This document shows positions 1 to 9,148 of a stretch of 64,000 bases of DNA, piece after piece. The stretch is from Brevibacillus parabrevis (lineage in GTDB: Bacteria > Bacillota > Bacilli > Brevibacillales > Brevibacillaceae): positions 222,735 through 286,734 of the forward strand of contig NZ_RHHV01000009.1 of the NCBI RefSeq assembly GCF_003710905.1. Direction: 5' to 3'. The stretch's first letter is position 1, and each line of letters begins with the position of its first letter. The notes beneath the pieces are model-generated. The model worked only from the letters and a program-made list of their open reading frames with translations, did not search any database and had not been told where the DNA came from. Both the position numbers and the translations under genes were made by a program.

Positions 1-907
1 TGAACGCTCGCCTGAGCAAAGCCAGATCGCCTGGCTCCTTGATGTCCATCGCCAGCGATTTCCGGCCCTCCCGCAGCAAAAAAAACAGCTCTTCGTCGCT
101 TAGCAGCAGCAGCTTTCCGGCGGTAACCACCCCTAAAATATCGCGGTAAATCTCCCATTCGCGCCGCTTTCTCATCCGTTCTTCCGCGATAGCTGCCGTG
201 ACATCGATCAGGGCAATCCCACAGGTACGGTCCGGGAGATCGGAAACATACATCTCGAATACTTTTTTCCCGTCGCCGCTGACGATCTGCTCCCGCAGCG
301 ATTCGCCTGCGCCACGAACAGCCGCTTCGTTGATCAGACGCTGCATCTGTGTCTCGACATCCGGATCTGCCCGACTCGATCCAAGCGGGCGGATGTTTCC
401 GTCATCAAAAAGATAGAGGAAGATCGATTCGATTTGCCGCAGGATCGACAGCTTTTGCAGCTCCTGTTTAATCAGCCGTCCTCGCTCGTCGTCGCGATCT
501 TTCCAATTAGTTAATACGTCTGTAGGGTCCAATTCGCCACGCAAATGCCAGGTGTGAAATTCTTCCAGAAGCAATCGCTCCAGAACTTCTTCTTTGCGCA
601 AAACCTTCTCGATATCAACGACATAGTAAGGAACACCGTTGATTCCCTGCAGCCCGCTGCCGATAATGCGAAAATCGAAAGCGAGCTCGACCTCCATGCG
701 TCCATGCAATTGTTTGGACGGACTAAGCAGGCCGATAGCTGTCCGGCTGACTGCTATCAATTGCGCTTGACTTGTTTCCATTGTCGCAAGCTCCGTCACT
801 TTTACCTTGCGCGGCGGCAGCACTTTTTGAGCGGACCCGCCAGAACGGAGCTCCAGAAGACAGTTGCGACAAGAGGGATTGTCCGGACACTGTTCACACA
901 GAATCAC
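1..907 (-). CDS. Signalling protein, C-terminus outside window
   Basis: The frame is open from a GTG start to the left edge (about 302 residues visible). The start is fixed by AGGAGG seven bases upstream; an ATG nearer the site hits a stop after six codons. The N-terminus has closely spaced cysteines (CEQCPDNPSC, then RNC). Around residues 245-265 a stretch reading IALIDVTAAIAEERMRKR resembles the end of a PAS fold. The last visible residues (AMDIKEPGDLALLRRAF) resemble the start of an RsbW/RsbT-type ATP-binding domain, which would lie outside the window. It starts 16 bases after the stop of the upstream PP2C phosphatase, so the two are probably co-transcribed and may act in one partner-switching pathway. 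The family assignment is inference; the reading frame is directly seen. Confidence 0.65.
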   Translation of the reverse strand, partial: MILCEQCPDNPSCRNCLLELRSGGSAQKVLPPRKVKVTELATMETSQAQLIAVSRTAIGLLSPSKQLHGRMEVELAFDFRIIGSGLQGINGVPYYVVDIEKVLRKEEVLERLLLEEFHTWHLRGELDPTDVLTNWKDRDDERGRLIKQELQKLSILRQIESIFLYLFDDGNIRPLGSSRADPDVETQMQRLINEAAVRGAGESLREQIVSGDGKKVFEMYVSDLPDRTCGIALIDVTAAIAEERMRKRREWEIYRDILGVVTAGKLLLLSDEELFFLLREGRKSLAMDIKEPGDLALLRRAF

Positions 908-922
908 CGTTCATCCTCCTAT

Positions 923-2737
923 TCACGGGCGCTTCAGCTCGGGTACTCCCAACAGTACAGGAGTTTCCTTTCCTCTATGTCCGGCAGAAGAGCCGGACTG
1001 AAACTGCAAAATCAAAACGGATATGTCATCGGTTTGCTGGCCTTGGCGCATCATCGCCCACAGGTACGATTCCACACGCTCAATCGTCTCTTCACTGCCC
1101 GGCTCGTGCTCGTCCAAAAGAACAGCAAGTTCTTCGAGCAAACCGTGAGAGCTTCGCAGCACATCTTTTCTTCCCGTATCCAATAATCCATCTGTGTATA
1201 GTAGTAGTATACCCTCTTCTTTCAAGGGTACTTCCTCAAGCTGATAGGTGCTATCCGCCAAAAGCCCTAGTCCTACGCCCCCGTTGCAGCGCAGAACCGC
1301 TTTTTTCGTCGCCGACAAATAGAGCGGCTGCGGATGGCCTGCCCTGGCAAGCAAAATTTTGTGCTGGACAGAGTCGTAGACGGCGACCAGCATGGTAATG
1401 TACGAGCGCGTTTTGGCCAAATCGGTATACAGCAGCTGATTCAACCGCTGCAAAATGTCGTCCGGCGACGCGTTGTTTTGCAGCACCGCCCTTACGGCAA
1501 TGCGAATGCCTGTCGCCCAAATGCTCGCAGGCAGACCGTGCCCGGATACGTCCGCTACAATAAAACAAGTGTAGCGTTCATCAATCGGGACAAAATCAAT
1601 GTAATCTCCGCCTACGTAAGTGACCGGAACAAAAACGGTTCTGGCGCGCAATCCGTCCACCCGCCATTCCTCTTTCGGAATCAGCATAGACTGGATTCTG
1701 CGAGCCAAGCCCATCTCCAGCTCAAGCTCTTTCAGCTCTGACGACTGGTGCTCATGCAGGCAGCGCAAGATCAATCCCCGCACGGTCACGAGCAGCAGTT
1801 GGAAAAACGATTGCTCCAGCTCTTTTGTTTCCATATCGTACTCGTTGCATACAGTCTGAGCCAACAGCCTGACATAGCGGGGTGTCTTGGCGGTGTCCCA
1901 CTGCTCCGAGACGACAATCCGCTCCTCGACGAAGTGCGCAGCGCCACGGTCGTCGCGTCTGCCCCGCTCCATGTGAAAATAAACATCCCCGTGCTCGGAC
2001 TCCCAACTGATGCCAATGTAAGCAAGTGTTTTGATTTGATGAAACCAGACATCTACAAGCTCAGTCGTTATGCGGTGAATGCTATCGTAATGGACGTCGC
2101 TCACGCTGATTTTGTTGCTCGCAATCAGCAATTCCTCGTAATTTTGCTTGAGTTCCTCAACGAGAGACAGCTGATTGTTCATCCACTCCGTATGGGCGAG
2201 TTGCTGGGTAAGCCTCGATTCCAGAGAGCTGACCGACGATAGCGTCTCCGACATGAGATGCTGGTTGTCCCTATTGTTTAAGTATGTCCGAACGCTCGTA
2301 TAGCCAACAGCTATAGCCAACCCTACTTTAGCATAAAACGGCATTTCCGGCAGCGCAAGCAAGGAAGCGGTGATGACCAGAAGAATCACCTGCACGATGC
2401 CTGTGTGCTGCCTTGTGCTCATTTGCCAGTCCATTAAAAGCTGGGCACCCTTGATTTGCGTTTTCGCGCGCAGCGGTCTGTGCGTCAAAAGCAAAAAGAG
2501 CAAGGAAACGATGCCCGCCAGATAAGTCCCTGAACAAAACGGCACCCCTAGCCCGTGACCGATCCAGGCGAAAGCAAGAACGAGCAAACTGCCAAGTCCC
2601 CAGGCAATCAGTCCGATCCCTTGCAAAAAAGAAATGTCAAACCATCTATGCGGTTGCCGCTGCAAGCCGCACGATAAGAAAATCAAATACACACCTATAC
2701 CTATCCCTGACAAGTAGAGTGCTATTTTCCAGATCAT
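923..2737 (-). CDS. Membrane-anchored SpoIIE/RsbU-type PP2C phosphatase
   Basis: A 604-residue protein predicted to dephosphorylate serine/threonine on a partner such as an anti-anti-sigma factor. The N-terminal ~170 residues hold several hydrophobic membrane segments. A probable coiled-coil linker follows, then a GAF-like or spacer region, then a C-terminal SpoIIE-type PP2C domain. PP2C metal-binding motifs are visible: VGGDYIDF, VADVSGHGLPASIWATGI, LLLYTDGLLD and QTDDISVLIL. The start follows AAAGGTGAGCG. The neighbouring gene downstream is a possible ATP-binding kinase partner, which fits a stress or sporulation partner-switching module. No substrate can be named from sequence. Confidence 0.85.
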   Translation of the reverse strand: MIWKIALYLSGIGIGVYLIFLSCGLQRQPHRWFDISFLQGIGLIAWGLGSLLVLAFAWIGHGLGVPFCSGTYLAGIVSLLFLLLTHRPLRAKTQIKGAQLLMDWQMSTRQHTGIVQVILLVITASLLALPEMPFYAKVGLAIAVGYTSVRTYLNNRDNQHLMSETLSSVSSLESRLTQQLAHTEWMNNQLSLVEELKQNYEELLIASNKISVSDVHYDSIHRITTELVDVWFHQIKTLAYIGISWESEHGDVYFHMERGRRDDRGAAHFVEERIVVSEQWDTAKTPRYVRLLAQTVCNEYDMETKELEQSFFQLLLVTVRGLILRCLHEHQSSELKELELEMGLARRIQSMLIPKEEWRVDGLRARTVFVPVTYVGGDYIDFVPIDERYTCFIVADVSGHGLPASIWATGIRIAVRAVLQNNASPDDILQRLNQLLYTDLAKTRSYITMLVAVYDSVQHKILLARAGHPQPLYLSATKKAVLRCNGGVGLGLLADSTYQLEEVPLKEEGILLLYTDGLLDTGRKDVLRSSHGLLEELAVLLDEHEPGSEETIERVESYLWAMMRQGQQTDDISVLILQFQSGSSAGHRGKETPVLLGVPELKRP

Positions 2738-2913
2738 TCGCTCACCTTTACACGTTCGTCCTAGCCTTCCTGCCCTATACGTTCCCGTTTCCTCCCATTC
2801 TCAAACCCATATGTTCAAATATACGTAAACAAGAAAGAAATCTCGTTTTTTCGTCGCGGAAATCTAGGCACTGACCCAGCCCACCTCGCATATGCTGAAA
2901 TGAGGTGATAACG

Positions 2914-3099
2914 ATGATGAATTTTCGCTGGAAGTACAACCCTACCTACCTGCGAATCAAATATGGATGCAAGCAAGTGTTGATTCCCTTGATGATTTTT
3001 CAGTTCATCCGCACCGTCCTGTTTCCCACCTCGTTTGACGTGATCCTTCTCGGCCTGCTCGCCCTTTTGTACGTGGCGATCGTACTGGAGTGGCTGTAA
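2914..3099 (+). CDS. Small hydrophobic protein, 61 residues
   Basis: A short plus-strand gene starting MMNFRWKYNP, behind GAGGTG six bases upstream. The GTG inside that site is a less likely start. The first ~25 residues are basic and aromatic. Residues ~25-60 form one long or two short hydrophobic helices (IPLMIFQFIRTVLF and VILLGLLALLYVAIVLEWL), so it is probably a membrane protein. It is transcribed toward the ysxE-like gene and shares the hairpin between them. I do not recognise the family and assign no function. Confidence 0.6.
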   Translation: MMNFRWKYNPTYLRIKYGCKQVLIPLMIFQFIRTVLFPTSFDVILLGLLALLYVAIVLEWL

Positions 3100-3102
3100 A
3101 TG

Positions 3103-3137
3103 CAAAAAGCAACGCCCCACCTTTGTGAGACGTTGCT
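3103..3137 (-). terminator. Terminator after the ysxE-like gene
   Basis: The arms AGCAACG and CGTTGCT flank a 15-base loop. On the minus strand the stem is followed by TTTTTGCATTT. It sits directly after the stop of the minus-strand ysxE-like gene and after the plus-strand small gene, so it may serve both. Confidence 0.7.
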
Positions 3138-3139
3138 CG

Positions 3140-4135
3140 TCAAAAAGCTTGCTGGACCCAACGGTGCAATCGCATCAGACGGTCCATATCTTTTTCCAGG
3201 CGCTTCACCGCGTACAGCTCACTCCAATCTTTGCGATTGTGGTAATAGACGTCGATGTCCCTCATGATTCGTTCCGGGTACGACAGGAACGCTGCCAACA
3301 GCTCGATTTCTTCCGGTCGCAAGGGAAAAATGGCTGCGTAGCGATGGTACAGCTGGGAGGCGCCTGCTTCATCTCCCGCCAGTTGGAAATACGTCCGGTA
3401 AAACAGGGTGAGGTCGCGCACAGGCGTGTCAAAGCTGGCTCGGTCAAAATTGAGCAGCTTTCCCTTCCCCGAGCGATCCGGCACGATATGCGCGGGGTGC
3501 GGATAGCCGTGAATCAGCGACAGGCGAAAATGCGCGTGTGTCTCATGCCGTTCTTTCCAGTCGGTCAAAAGGTCGGTGGCTGTCTGGCTCATCTCCGTCA
3601 CAAACGCTTTGTTTGCCAAAAAGACGAGGTCGAACGGAGAAGGATACTGCCGCCCTCCCGCCACTTCCGCCGCCTTTTCCATCTGGCCTTGCCAATACTG
3701 CCAGCGATTCAGCAGCGAGTCGATCAGCGGCTCTACCTGTCTCGGATCATCGAAGCGATAGTTTTGCGTCAGATGATGAAGCTCGGCCAGCCGCTCGATG
3801 GCTGGAGTTGCCCACGCCAGCGGCTGCTCTGTCCACTCCTCGCTCCCCGGCTGCCAGGGCGTCACATAGTACACCGCATCCCCCAGCACAATAAACGGAT
3901 CATCGAATTTCGTATACGTAAAAGGAACCGCTCCATCCCAGCCTCGCTGCTGCAGCTGGCGCAGCATGTCGCTTACGAAAACGAGCCGCTTGGCAGACAC
4001 GTTCGCCCGCTTGCAGACGTAAGAGCCGTAGGGAGTCGTCGCCTTGAATACGTTTGGTTCTTTTAGAAGATCGATGCTCTGCGCGTACATATCGTACTCT
4101 TGAAACAACGGATAAACATCGTCATATCGGCTCAT
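3140..4135 (-). CDS. ysxE: YsxE/CotS-family spore coat protein
   Basis: A 331-residue protein of the CotS group, which has an aminoglycoside-phosphotransferase-like kinase fold and is a spore coat component in Bacillus. The kinase signatures are degenerate. The catalytic loop reads SLIHGYPHPAHIV, without the usual aspartate, and the metal motif reads LLNFDRASFD. It is therefore probably a pseudokinase with a structural role. It overlaps the preceding cotS-like gene by 14 bases, and its start lies behind AGGAGGGAGGGAG. The order spoVID - cotS-like - ysxE matches the spoVID-ysxE locus of B. subtilis, where expression is in the mother cell. The symbol rests on family and synteny. Confidence 0.8.
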   Translation of the reverse strand: MSRYDDVYPLFQEYDMYAQSIDLLKEPNVFKATTPYGSYVCKRANVSAKRLVFVSDMLRQLQQRGWDGAVPFTYTKFDDPFIVLGDAVYYVTPWQPGSEEWTEQPLAWATPAIERLAELHHLTQNYRFDDPRQVEPLIDSLLNRWQYWQGQMEKAAEVAGGRQYPSPFDLVFLANKAFVTEMSQTATDLLTDWKERHETHAHFRLSLIHGYPHPAHIVPDRSGKGKLLNFDRASFDTPVRDLTLFYRTYFQLAGDEAGASQLYHRYAAIFPLRPEEIELLAAFLSYPERIMRDIDVYYHNRKDWSELYAVKRLEKDMDRLMRLHRWVQQAF

Positions 4136-5120
4136 CTACTCCCTCCCTCCTCGTCTGCTCAGCCCGATACGCAATGTGCTGAAGCAACTGGTCTACCGAC
4201 TCTTGAATGCGCAGCGCCTGCTCGATCGCTTTTACCGATGCTTCTTCCCTGTTCGCAATCCGTCTGGTGTAGGCTTCCATGCTTTTGTACACTTCGCGAG
4301 GACGAGCCATAAAAGCGAGCATGACGGTGTAATCTCCGTAGGTGAGCGGCTTGACCTCCTCGTATCCGTCGAGAAAAGCGTCAATTTGCCCCAGATCTTT
4401 ATGCGTCAAGTAATGATCCCGCAGAAAACTCGCCACGTCTCTTTGCTGAACGGACAAGGCTGGCCGGAAAAAGCCCCTCAGGTACAGCTCTCCTTTCACC
4501 ATGCCCCAATTGTCCCGCAGCAGCTCCCGATGCGACACACTGACGGTTTCCGGCGTAATACTCGGATGAGTGAGCATGGCCGAAGAGCGCTCCATTCGCT
4601 GAAGCATCGGCTGCATCAACTCTGCTACCCATCTTTTTTCTCCCGGCTCGCGTCCGTGCTTGTTCCGAAACGCTTCTGCGAACGCCTTGGCCTTCGTCCA
4701 TTTGGCATCTGCACCGATTTGTTCTTGCTTCAAGTAATCGATCCCCGACAAGATGGGACTTTCCTGTTGAGACAAGTGCATCATGCCAATGACTCGGCCA
4801 CACCTGTAAGCCCATTCCGTCCCAGGCTCGCACGCTTCGATGTGCCGGGCGTGGTCGGTCATGGTGACGCCACGCTTGCCTACAACCAGAAACGGCTTAG
4901 TCTCTCGCGTACGTATGAACCTTTCCACTACGCGAAACCCCTGACGAGCCAATCGCTCGCGCCAGGCAAACGACCAGCGCATCACATCCACACGCGGCCA
5001 GACGTGGAGTTCCTTGGGGCCCCGGTTAGTCTCCAGTAAATAGCAGTCATCGAGCGGCGTGATTCGAATCACGCGCGCCCGATAATGCTGGCAAACTTCG
5101 GAGAGATCGATCTTATCCAC
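4122..5120 (-). CDS. CotS-family spore coat protein, second copy
   Basis: A 332-residue protein related to the CotS/YutH/YsxE kinase-fold coat proteins. The motif SVSHRELLRDNW occupies the place of the kinase catalytic loop, with a glutamate instead of aspartate. No clear DFG/DFD-type motif follows, so catalytic activity is doubtful. The start follows AAAGGAG. It lies 14 bases downstream of spoVID and overlaps the ysxE-like gene, so the three form a sporulation operon. B. subtilis has only ysxE at this position, so this looks like a lineage-specific extra paralogue. The role is inferred from family and neighbours. Confidence 0.75.
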   Translation of the reverse strand: MDKIDLSEVCQHYRARVIRITPLDDCYLLETNRGPKELHVWPRVDVMRWSFAWRERLARQGFRVVERFIRTRETKPFLVVGKRGVTMTDHARHIEACEPGTEWAYRCGRVIGMMHLSQQESPILSGIDYLKQEQIGADAKWTKAKAFAEAFRNKHGREPGEKRWVAELMQPMLQRMERSSAMLTHPSITPETVSVSHRELLRDNWGMVKGELYLRGFFRPALSVQQRDVASFLRDHYLTHKDLGQIDAFLDGYEEVKPLTYGDYTVMLAFMARPREVYKSMEAYTRRIANREEASVKAIEQALRIQESVDQLLQHIAYRAEQTRREGVDEPI

Positions 5121-5134
5121 GGTCCCCCACTCCT

Positions 5135-6601
5135 TTATTGCGGGATGTACAAAATTTGTCCCGCGACAACCTGTTCGGAAGCGAGCCTGTTCACTTCCAC
5201 GATTTTGGACACTGGCAACGAATAGCGCTGGGAAATATGCTCCAGCGTCTCGTCACGCTGAATGATGCACATCTTCAACTGACTTGTGCTCTCTTCCTTG
5301 CGCCGCACGAACGAGGTGAGATTATGCATCGCCTCCATCGTCCCGGGACTCGCCCCCACTGAAGAGCCGTGGCGGGAGGTGCTGGACGAGGACTCCGCTT
5401 CGCTGGCTTGCGCTTCCTGTTTGGCGCGACTGGCTTGCGAAAAGATGGTGGTGATGTTGACATTGGCCTTCTCTTCGCGGGAAGCCTTGCCGGAAATGGC
5501 TACTTTCAGCTCTGTCTCTTCCACCACTTCTGGCTGCGCAATCACTGGCTCTGCTTCCTCTTCCTCGAGGTCGGCATGCACTTCTTGTACGGCATTCGCA
5601 TCGTAGGCAGACTCGTCAGGCTCACTCGCTACCGGAGCGTAATCAATCTCGTTCTGTTCGTGGATGGCAAGCACAGGTTCATCCGCGTCATGCTGTTTTC
5701 TCTCCTGCTCGCGGGCCTGAACATCCTGATAGGCAAGCACATCGTACGCAGGGGAGTCGTACTGAGCCTCAGCCTGACCGTGCGTTTCGTAAGCGGCAGG
5801 ATCGGCCATCCACGCTTTTTGCGGCTCACTTTGCGCCACCTCCTGCACCTCGCCATAATGTTCCTGCACTTCCCCGTATTGCGACGGGATATCCTCAGGA
5901 TCGCTGTAGGCAATCGCGGGAGCGTCGAAAACGGACGGCGATTCAGTCGAGTCATAAGAAGCTGGCAATGCCTGCCGTTCCAGTTCTGCTTCGAGCGCAC
6001 TCAGCTTTTCCTCGATTTCGTCCAGAGAGGCAGGTGAAGCGTACTCCTGATACGATTCGTCCGTCGCATGGGCGTATTCCCAGGCTCTCGCTTCCTCTGC
6101 AGCCGGTTCCTGATCGGCTGACGCTGGCTGGGCAGCCTGTTGTTCGCCCAAAAGAATCCCCATGATTTTCAAATCTGCATCAATCAGCATTTGATGCGGA
6201 GATTCCAGCTTGTAATCAAAGCTGTCTACAATCGCGTAAATGTCGCCAATTTCCGCAATCCGGTCCAACGGAATCGTAATGTTCAACGGGATGCGATGGC
6301 CGATTTGCTCCTCCCAGCCGTACTGCACCTCTTCCGACGCTTCCTGACGAAACGGCGGAAAAGTTACTGCCTCAACCAGAGTTTCCGTTCCGCCGCTGTT
6401 CGCTTCTGCGGCCTCCCTGATCGGCTCGTATTTTCCTACCAATTGCAAGCAACCCGTGATCGAGACATACGAATCGTTTTCCAGAACCTCGACATCAGGC
6501 ACCAGTTCCAGCTCTTGCAATTCGCCGATTCCGGCTCTATCGGATGAGAGGAAAATGGTCTCCTTGATGGCAAACGAAAGCAGCCCATCCTGTAACGCCA
6601 T
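5135..6601 (-). CDS. spoVID: SpoVID, spore coat encasement protein with LysM
   Basis: A 488-residue protein from the ATG behind AAAAGGAGGAGCACGA; a longer frame upstream is not supported. Residues ~5-140 form the SpoVID N-terminal domain (FAIKETIFLS, VLENDSYVSITGCLQLVGKY, IPLNITIPLDRI). A long acidic, alanine/glutamate-rich low-complexity middle follows. The C-terminus is a LysM domain (CIIQRDETLEHISQRYSLP ... NRLASEQVVAGQILYIP). In Bacillus, SpoVID drives encasement of the forespore by coat proteins, and its N-domain interacts with SpoIVA and CotE. It leads the operon with the two CotS-family genes. Family, domain order and synteny agree. Confidence 0.92.
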   Translation of the reverse strand: MALQDGLLSFAIKETIFLSSDRAGIGELQELELVPDVEVLENDSYVSITGCLQLVGKYEPIREAAEANSGGTETLVEAVTFPPFRQEASEEVQYGWEEQIGHRIPLNITIPLDRIAEIGDIYAIVDSFDYKLESPHQMLIDADLKIMGILLGEQQAAQPASADQEPAAEEARAWEYAHATDESYQEYASPASLDEIEEKLSALEAELERQALPASYDSTESPSVFDAPAIAYSDPEDIPSQYGEVQEHYGEVQEVAQSEPQKAWMADPAAYETHGQAEAQYDSPAYDVLAYQDVQAREQERKQHDADEPVLAIHEQNEIDYAPVASEPDESAYDANAVQEVHADLEEEEAEPVIAQPEVVEETELKVAISGKASREEKANVNITTIFSQASRAKQEAQASEAESSSSTSRHGSSVGASPGTMEAMHNLTSFVRRKEESTSQLKMCIIQRDETLEHISQRYSLPVSKIVEVNRLASEQVVAGQILYIPQ

Positions 6602-6757
6602 TCGTGCTCCTCCTTTTCGAAAACTTGGGCTCCGCCAAGCTTTTTTTTGGGCGATGCCTTTGATGCGCCAAGGTCGATACGAGTTGTACAGGCATCCGAT
6701 CGACCGAGTGCAGGACATTTCCCTATACTATATGGACAGGACGAGCCGTTTAGCACC

Positions 6758-6791
6758 GAAAAAAGGAAAAACCGGGGTTAGCTCCCCGGTT
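6758..6791 (-). terminator. Terminator overlapping the hemY stop
   Basis: An eight-base-pair stem (AACCGGGG / CCCCGGTT) has a six-base loop that contains the hemY TAA. On the minus strand it is followed by TTTCCTTTTTT. It closes the hemEHY unit before spoVID. Confidence 0.85.
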
Positions 6792-8187
6792 GCACAGATG
6801 CGATCCATTCCAATATGGCTTTTTTTCCTTGGGCAATACAATCCGGCACACCTACACCGTTGTAGGATGCCCCTGCCACCATGACCCCCGGCAGGCTGGC
6901 TTTCAGCTTTTGTTTCACGTCCCGCACCCACGCCTGATGTCCGACCACATATGGAATCGCGTTTTGCAGACGGGTGACACTGTAAAACTCCGGCTCTTGA
7001 CGGATGGTCATGATCTTGCGCAAATCGCGCAGCACAACGTCCAGAATCTCTTCGTCGGTCATCTGCATAAAGGCTTGCTCTGTCGCTCGCCCGACGAAGC
7101 TTCTCAAGAGCGCCTTGTTGTTCGGCACCATGTGCGGCCATTTCCGATGCGCCCACGTACACGCCGTAATCGTCGCACCGGAGTGGCGCGGCACGATGAA
7201 GCCTGTCCCTTCCATCCCCAGCTCGATCCCGCTCTCCGGAAAAGCCATGGCAATCGTCGCTACCATGTGCGGCTTGGCGTTCTCCAGTGTCGCAACATTG
7301 GCAAAAGGCCGCAGCAAAGGCTCCGAGACAGCGTGGGGTACGGTGAACAAAACGGCGTCCGTCTCAAGCAGCTGACCGTTTGTCAAAGCGAGCGCATACT
7401 TGCCGTCTGGCCGTTTTTCCAGCTTGGTGACCCCTGTGCCTTTCAGCAACACTTCACTAGGCAAGCTTTTTTCAATGCCTTCCACCAACGATTGCAATCC
7501 GTTCGCAAGCGTCAGGAAAATGCCTTTTGGCTTGCCAGGTGCTTTCGACTGCGGGCGCGAATGCTTCATCGCGAGAATCAGGCTGCGGTGCTGCTTTTCC
7601 ATTTGCGCGAACTGCGGAAAGCTCGCCAGCAAGCTGAGGTGGTCGAGATCCCCGGAGTAGACGCCTGACAGAAGCGGAGAAATGAGGTTGTCGATCACTT
7701 CATCCCCCAGCCTGCGCCGGAAAAATTCGCCTACGGAAATATCCGCATCGCCTTTGGAGGCAGGCAAAATCAAGTCGGCTGCTGCGCGGATTTTGCCTGG
7801 CCACGAGATCAGGTCTGTCGTCACAAACGGCATCAGCTTGGTCGGCACCCCCATCACGGCGCCTTCCGGAATCGGCTGCAAGCGATTTTTGTGCCAAATG
7901 TAAGCCTGTCCGGTGCTGTTGCGCACCAGTTCATGCGCAAGCCCCAAATCGGCTGCCAGCTCGCCTGCGCTCGTTTTCCGCTCCAAAAACGAATCCGGTC
8001 CCAGCTCGATGACAAAGCCTTCGTGCCGCCACGTCTTGATCTTTCCGCCCAGGTGATCCTGCTGTTCGAGCAGCTGATAGGAAATCGGCAGCCCTTTTGC
8101 TTCGATCTCTTTTTGCAAGTAAAAAGCAGCGGTCAATCCGGTGATGCCGCCGCCAACAATCGTTACATGATAAGATTTCTCGCTCAT
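6778..8187 (-). CDS. hemY: Coproporphyrinogen III / protoporphyrinogen oxidase
   Basis: A 469-residue FAD-dependent oxidase (HemY, also called HemG or CgoX). In Bacillota it oxidises coproporphyrinogen III to coproporphyrin III in the coproporphyrin-dependent heme branch. The FAD-binding glycine motif is at the N-terminus (VTIVGGGITGLTAAFYL). The C-terminal flavin-contact region reads VMVAGASYNGVGVPDC. Length and domain layout are normal for the family. It follows hemH by 12 bases with AGGGGA before the ATG, and it is the last gene of hemE-hemH-hemY. Confidence 0.93.
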   Translation of the reverse strand: MSEKSYHVTIVGGGITGLTAAFYLQKEIEAKGLPISYQLLEQQDHLGGKIKTWRHEGFVIELGPDSFLERKTSAGELAADLGLAHELVRNSTGQAYIWHKNRLQPIPEGAVMGVPTKLMPFVTTDLISWPGKIRAAADLILPASKGDADISVGEFFRRRLGDEVIDNLISPLLSGVYSGDLDHLSLLASFPQFAQMEKQHRSLILAMKHSRPQSKAPGKPKGIFLTLANGLQSLVEGIEKSLPSEVLLKGTGVTKLEKRPDGKYALALTNGQLLETDAVLFTVPHAVSEPLLRPFANVATLENAKPHMVATIAMAFPESGIELGMEGTGFIVPRHSGATITACTWAHRKWPHMVPNNKALLRSFVGRATEQAFMQMTDEEILDVVLRDLRKIMTIRQEPEFYSVTRLQNAIPYVVGHQAWVRDVKQKLKASLPGVMVAGASYNGVGVPDCIAQGKKAILEWIASVQPGS

Positions 8188-8199
8188 GTGATCAATCCC

Positions 8200-9132
8200 C
8201 TAGTTCGCCAGCTTTTTCCCGATCGCATCAGCCAGACAGGAAATAAACGCAGGCCTGGCGTTAGGCATCGGAGGGCGATGGTAGTGAACACCCAGCTCTT
8301 CCGTTACTGCCTTGCATTCCATATCATTGTCAAACAACACTTCGAGGTGCTCGGCTACGAACCCGACCGGACAATAGACGAACGACTGGTAGCCGTGCTC
8401 TTTGTACAAGTCTCTCGTCAAATCTTGAACGTCTGGCCCAAGCCACGGCTCTGGCGTGTTGCCCGCACTCTGCCAGCCGATAGCATAGCGGGAAATTCCG
8501 GCCTGCTCGGCAATCAGCTTGGCTGTATCCTCCAGTTGCTGCGGATAAGGATCGCCAGACTTCAAGATTTTTTCCGGGAGACTGTGGGCAGAGAAGATGA
8601 CGACGGCTTGTCCGCGTTCTTCTTCCGGCATCGAGGCAAACGTACCCGCAATCGCTTTCGCCCAGTATTCAATGAAGCCCGGTTCCAAATACCAGCTCTC
8701 GATGCTCTCGATTTTCGGGCCTTGGATCGATTCGGAATGCTCCTGCGCTCTGCCGTTGTACTCTTTTACGCTGTAGCTGGAGTAATGCGGAGCGAGAACC
8801 AGACTTACCGCCTCTTCAATACCGTCTCGCTTCATCTGCTCGACAGCATCCTCGATGAACGGGGCAATATGCTTCAACCCCAAGTATCCGACAAACTCCC
8901 GATCGGGATAACGCTTGTTCAGTTCCGCAGTCAGCGCTCGCACCTGCTCGTCCGTAATATCCGCAAAACGGTTCAGCCCATCTACCGCCTCATAGCGGGC
9001 TCTCAAGTCGTCAAGCAGTTCTTGCGGCGGTTTGCGGCCGCGGCGAATGTGCGTGTAGTATGGTTCGATTTGCTCAGGGCTGCGCGGCGTTCCATACGCC
9101 ATCAGCAAAAGCCCTGTTTTTGGCTTCGACAT
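8200..9132 (-). CDS. hemH: Ferrochelatase (coproporphyrin type)
   Basis: A 310-residue ferrochelatase starting at the ATG eight bases after AGGAGG. It inserts ferrous iron into the porphyrin; in Bacillota the substrate is coproporphyrin III (CpfC). Visible signatures are [10 protein letters not shown] at the N-terminus, [13 protein letters not shown] with the metal-site histidine, and [17 protein letters not shown] with the conserved glutamate. Like B. subtilis HemH it is a short, soluble form without a membrane tail. It sits between hemE and hemY with short gaps. Confidence 0.94.
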   Translation of the reverse strand: MSKPKTGLLLMAYGTPRSPEQIEPYYTHIRRGRKPPQELLDDLRARYEAVDGLNRFADITDEQVRALTAELNKRYPDREFVGYLGLKHIAPFIEDAVEQMKRDGIEEAVSLVLAPHYSSYSVKEYNGRAQEHSESIQGPKIESIESWYLEPGFIEYWAKAIAGTFASMPEEERGQAVVIFSAHSLPEKILKSGDPYPQQLEDTAKLIAEQAGISRYAIGWQSAGNTPEPWLGPDVQDLTRDLYKEHGYQSFVYCPVGFVAEHLEVLFDNDMECKAVTEELGVHYHRPPMPNARPAFISCLADAIGKKLAN

Positions 9133-9148
9133 TTCCAACCCCTCCTGG

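Noticed and set aside
5369..6037. Plus-strand frame opposite the low-complexity part of spoVID
   Set aside because: Produced by the repetitive acidic codons of spoVID; no start signal.
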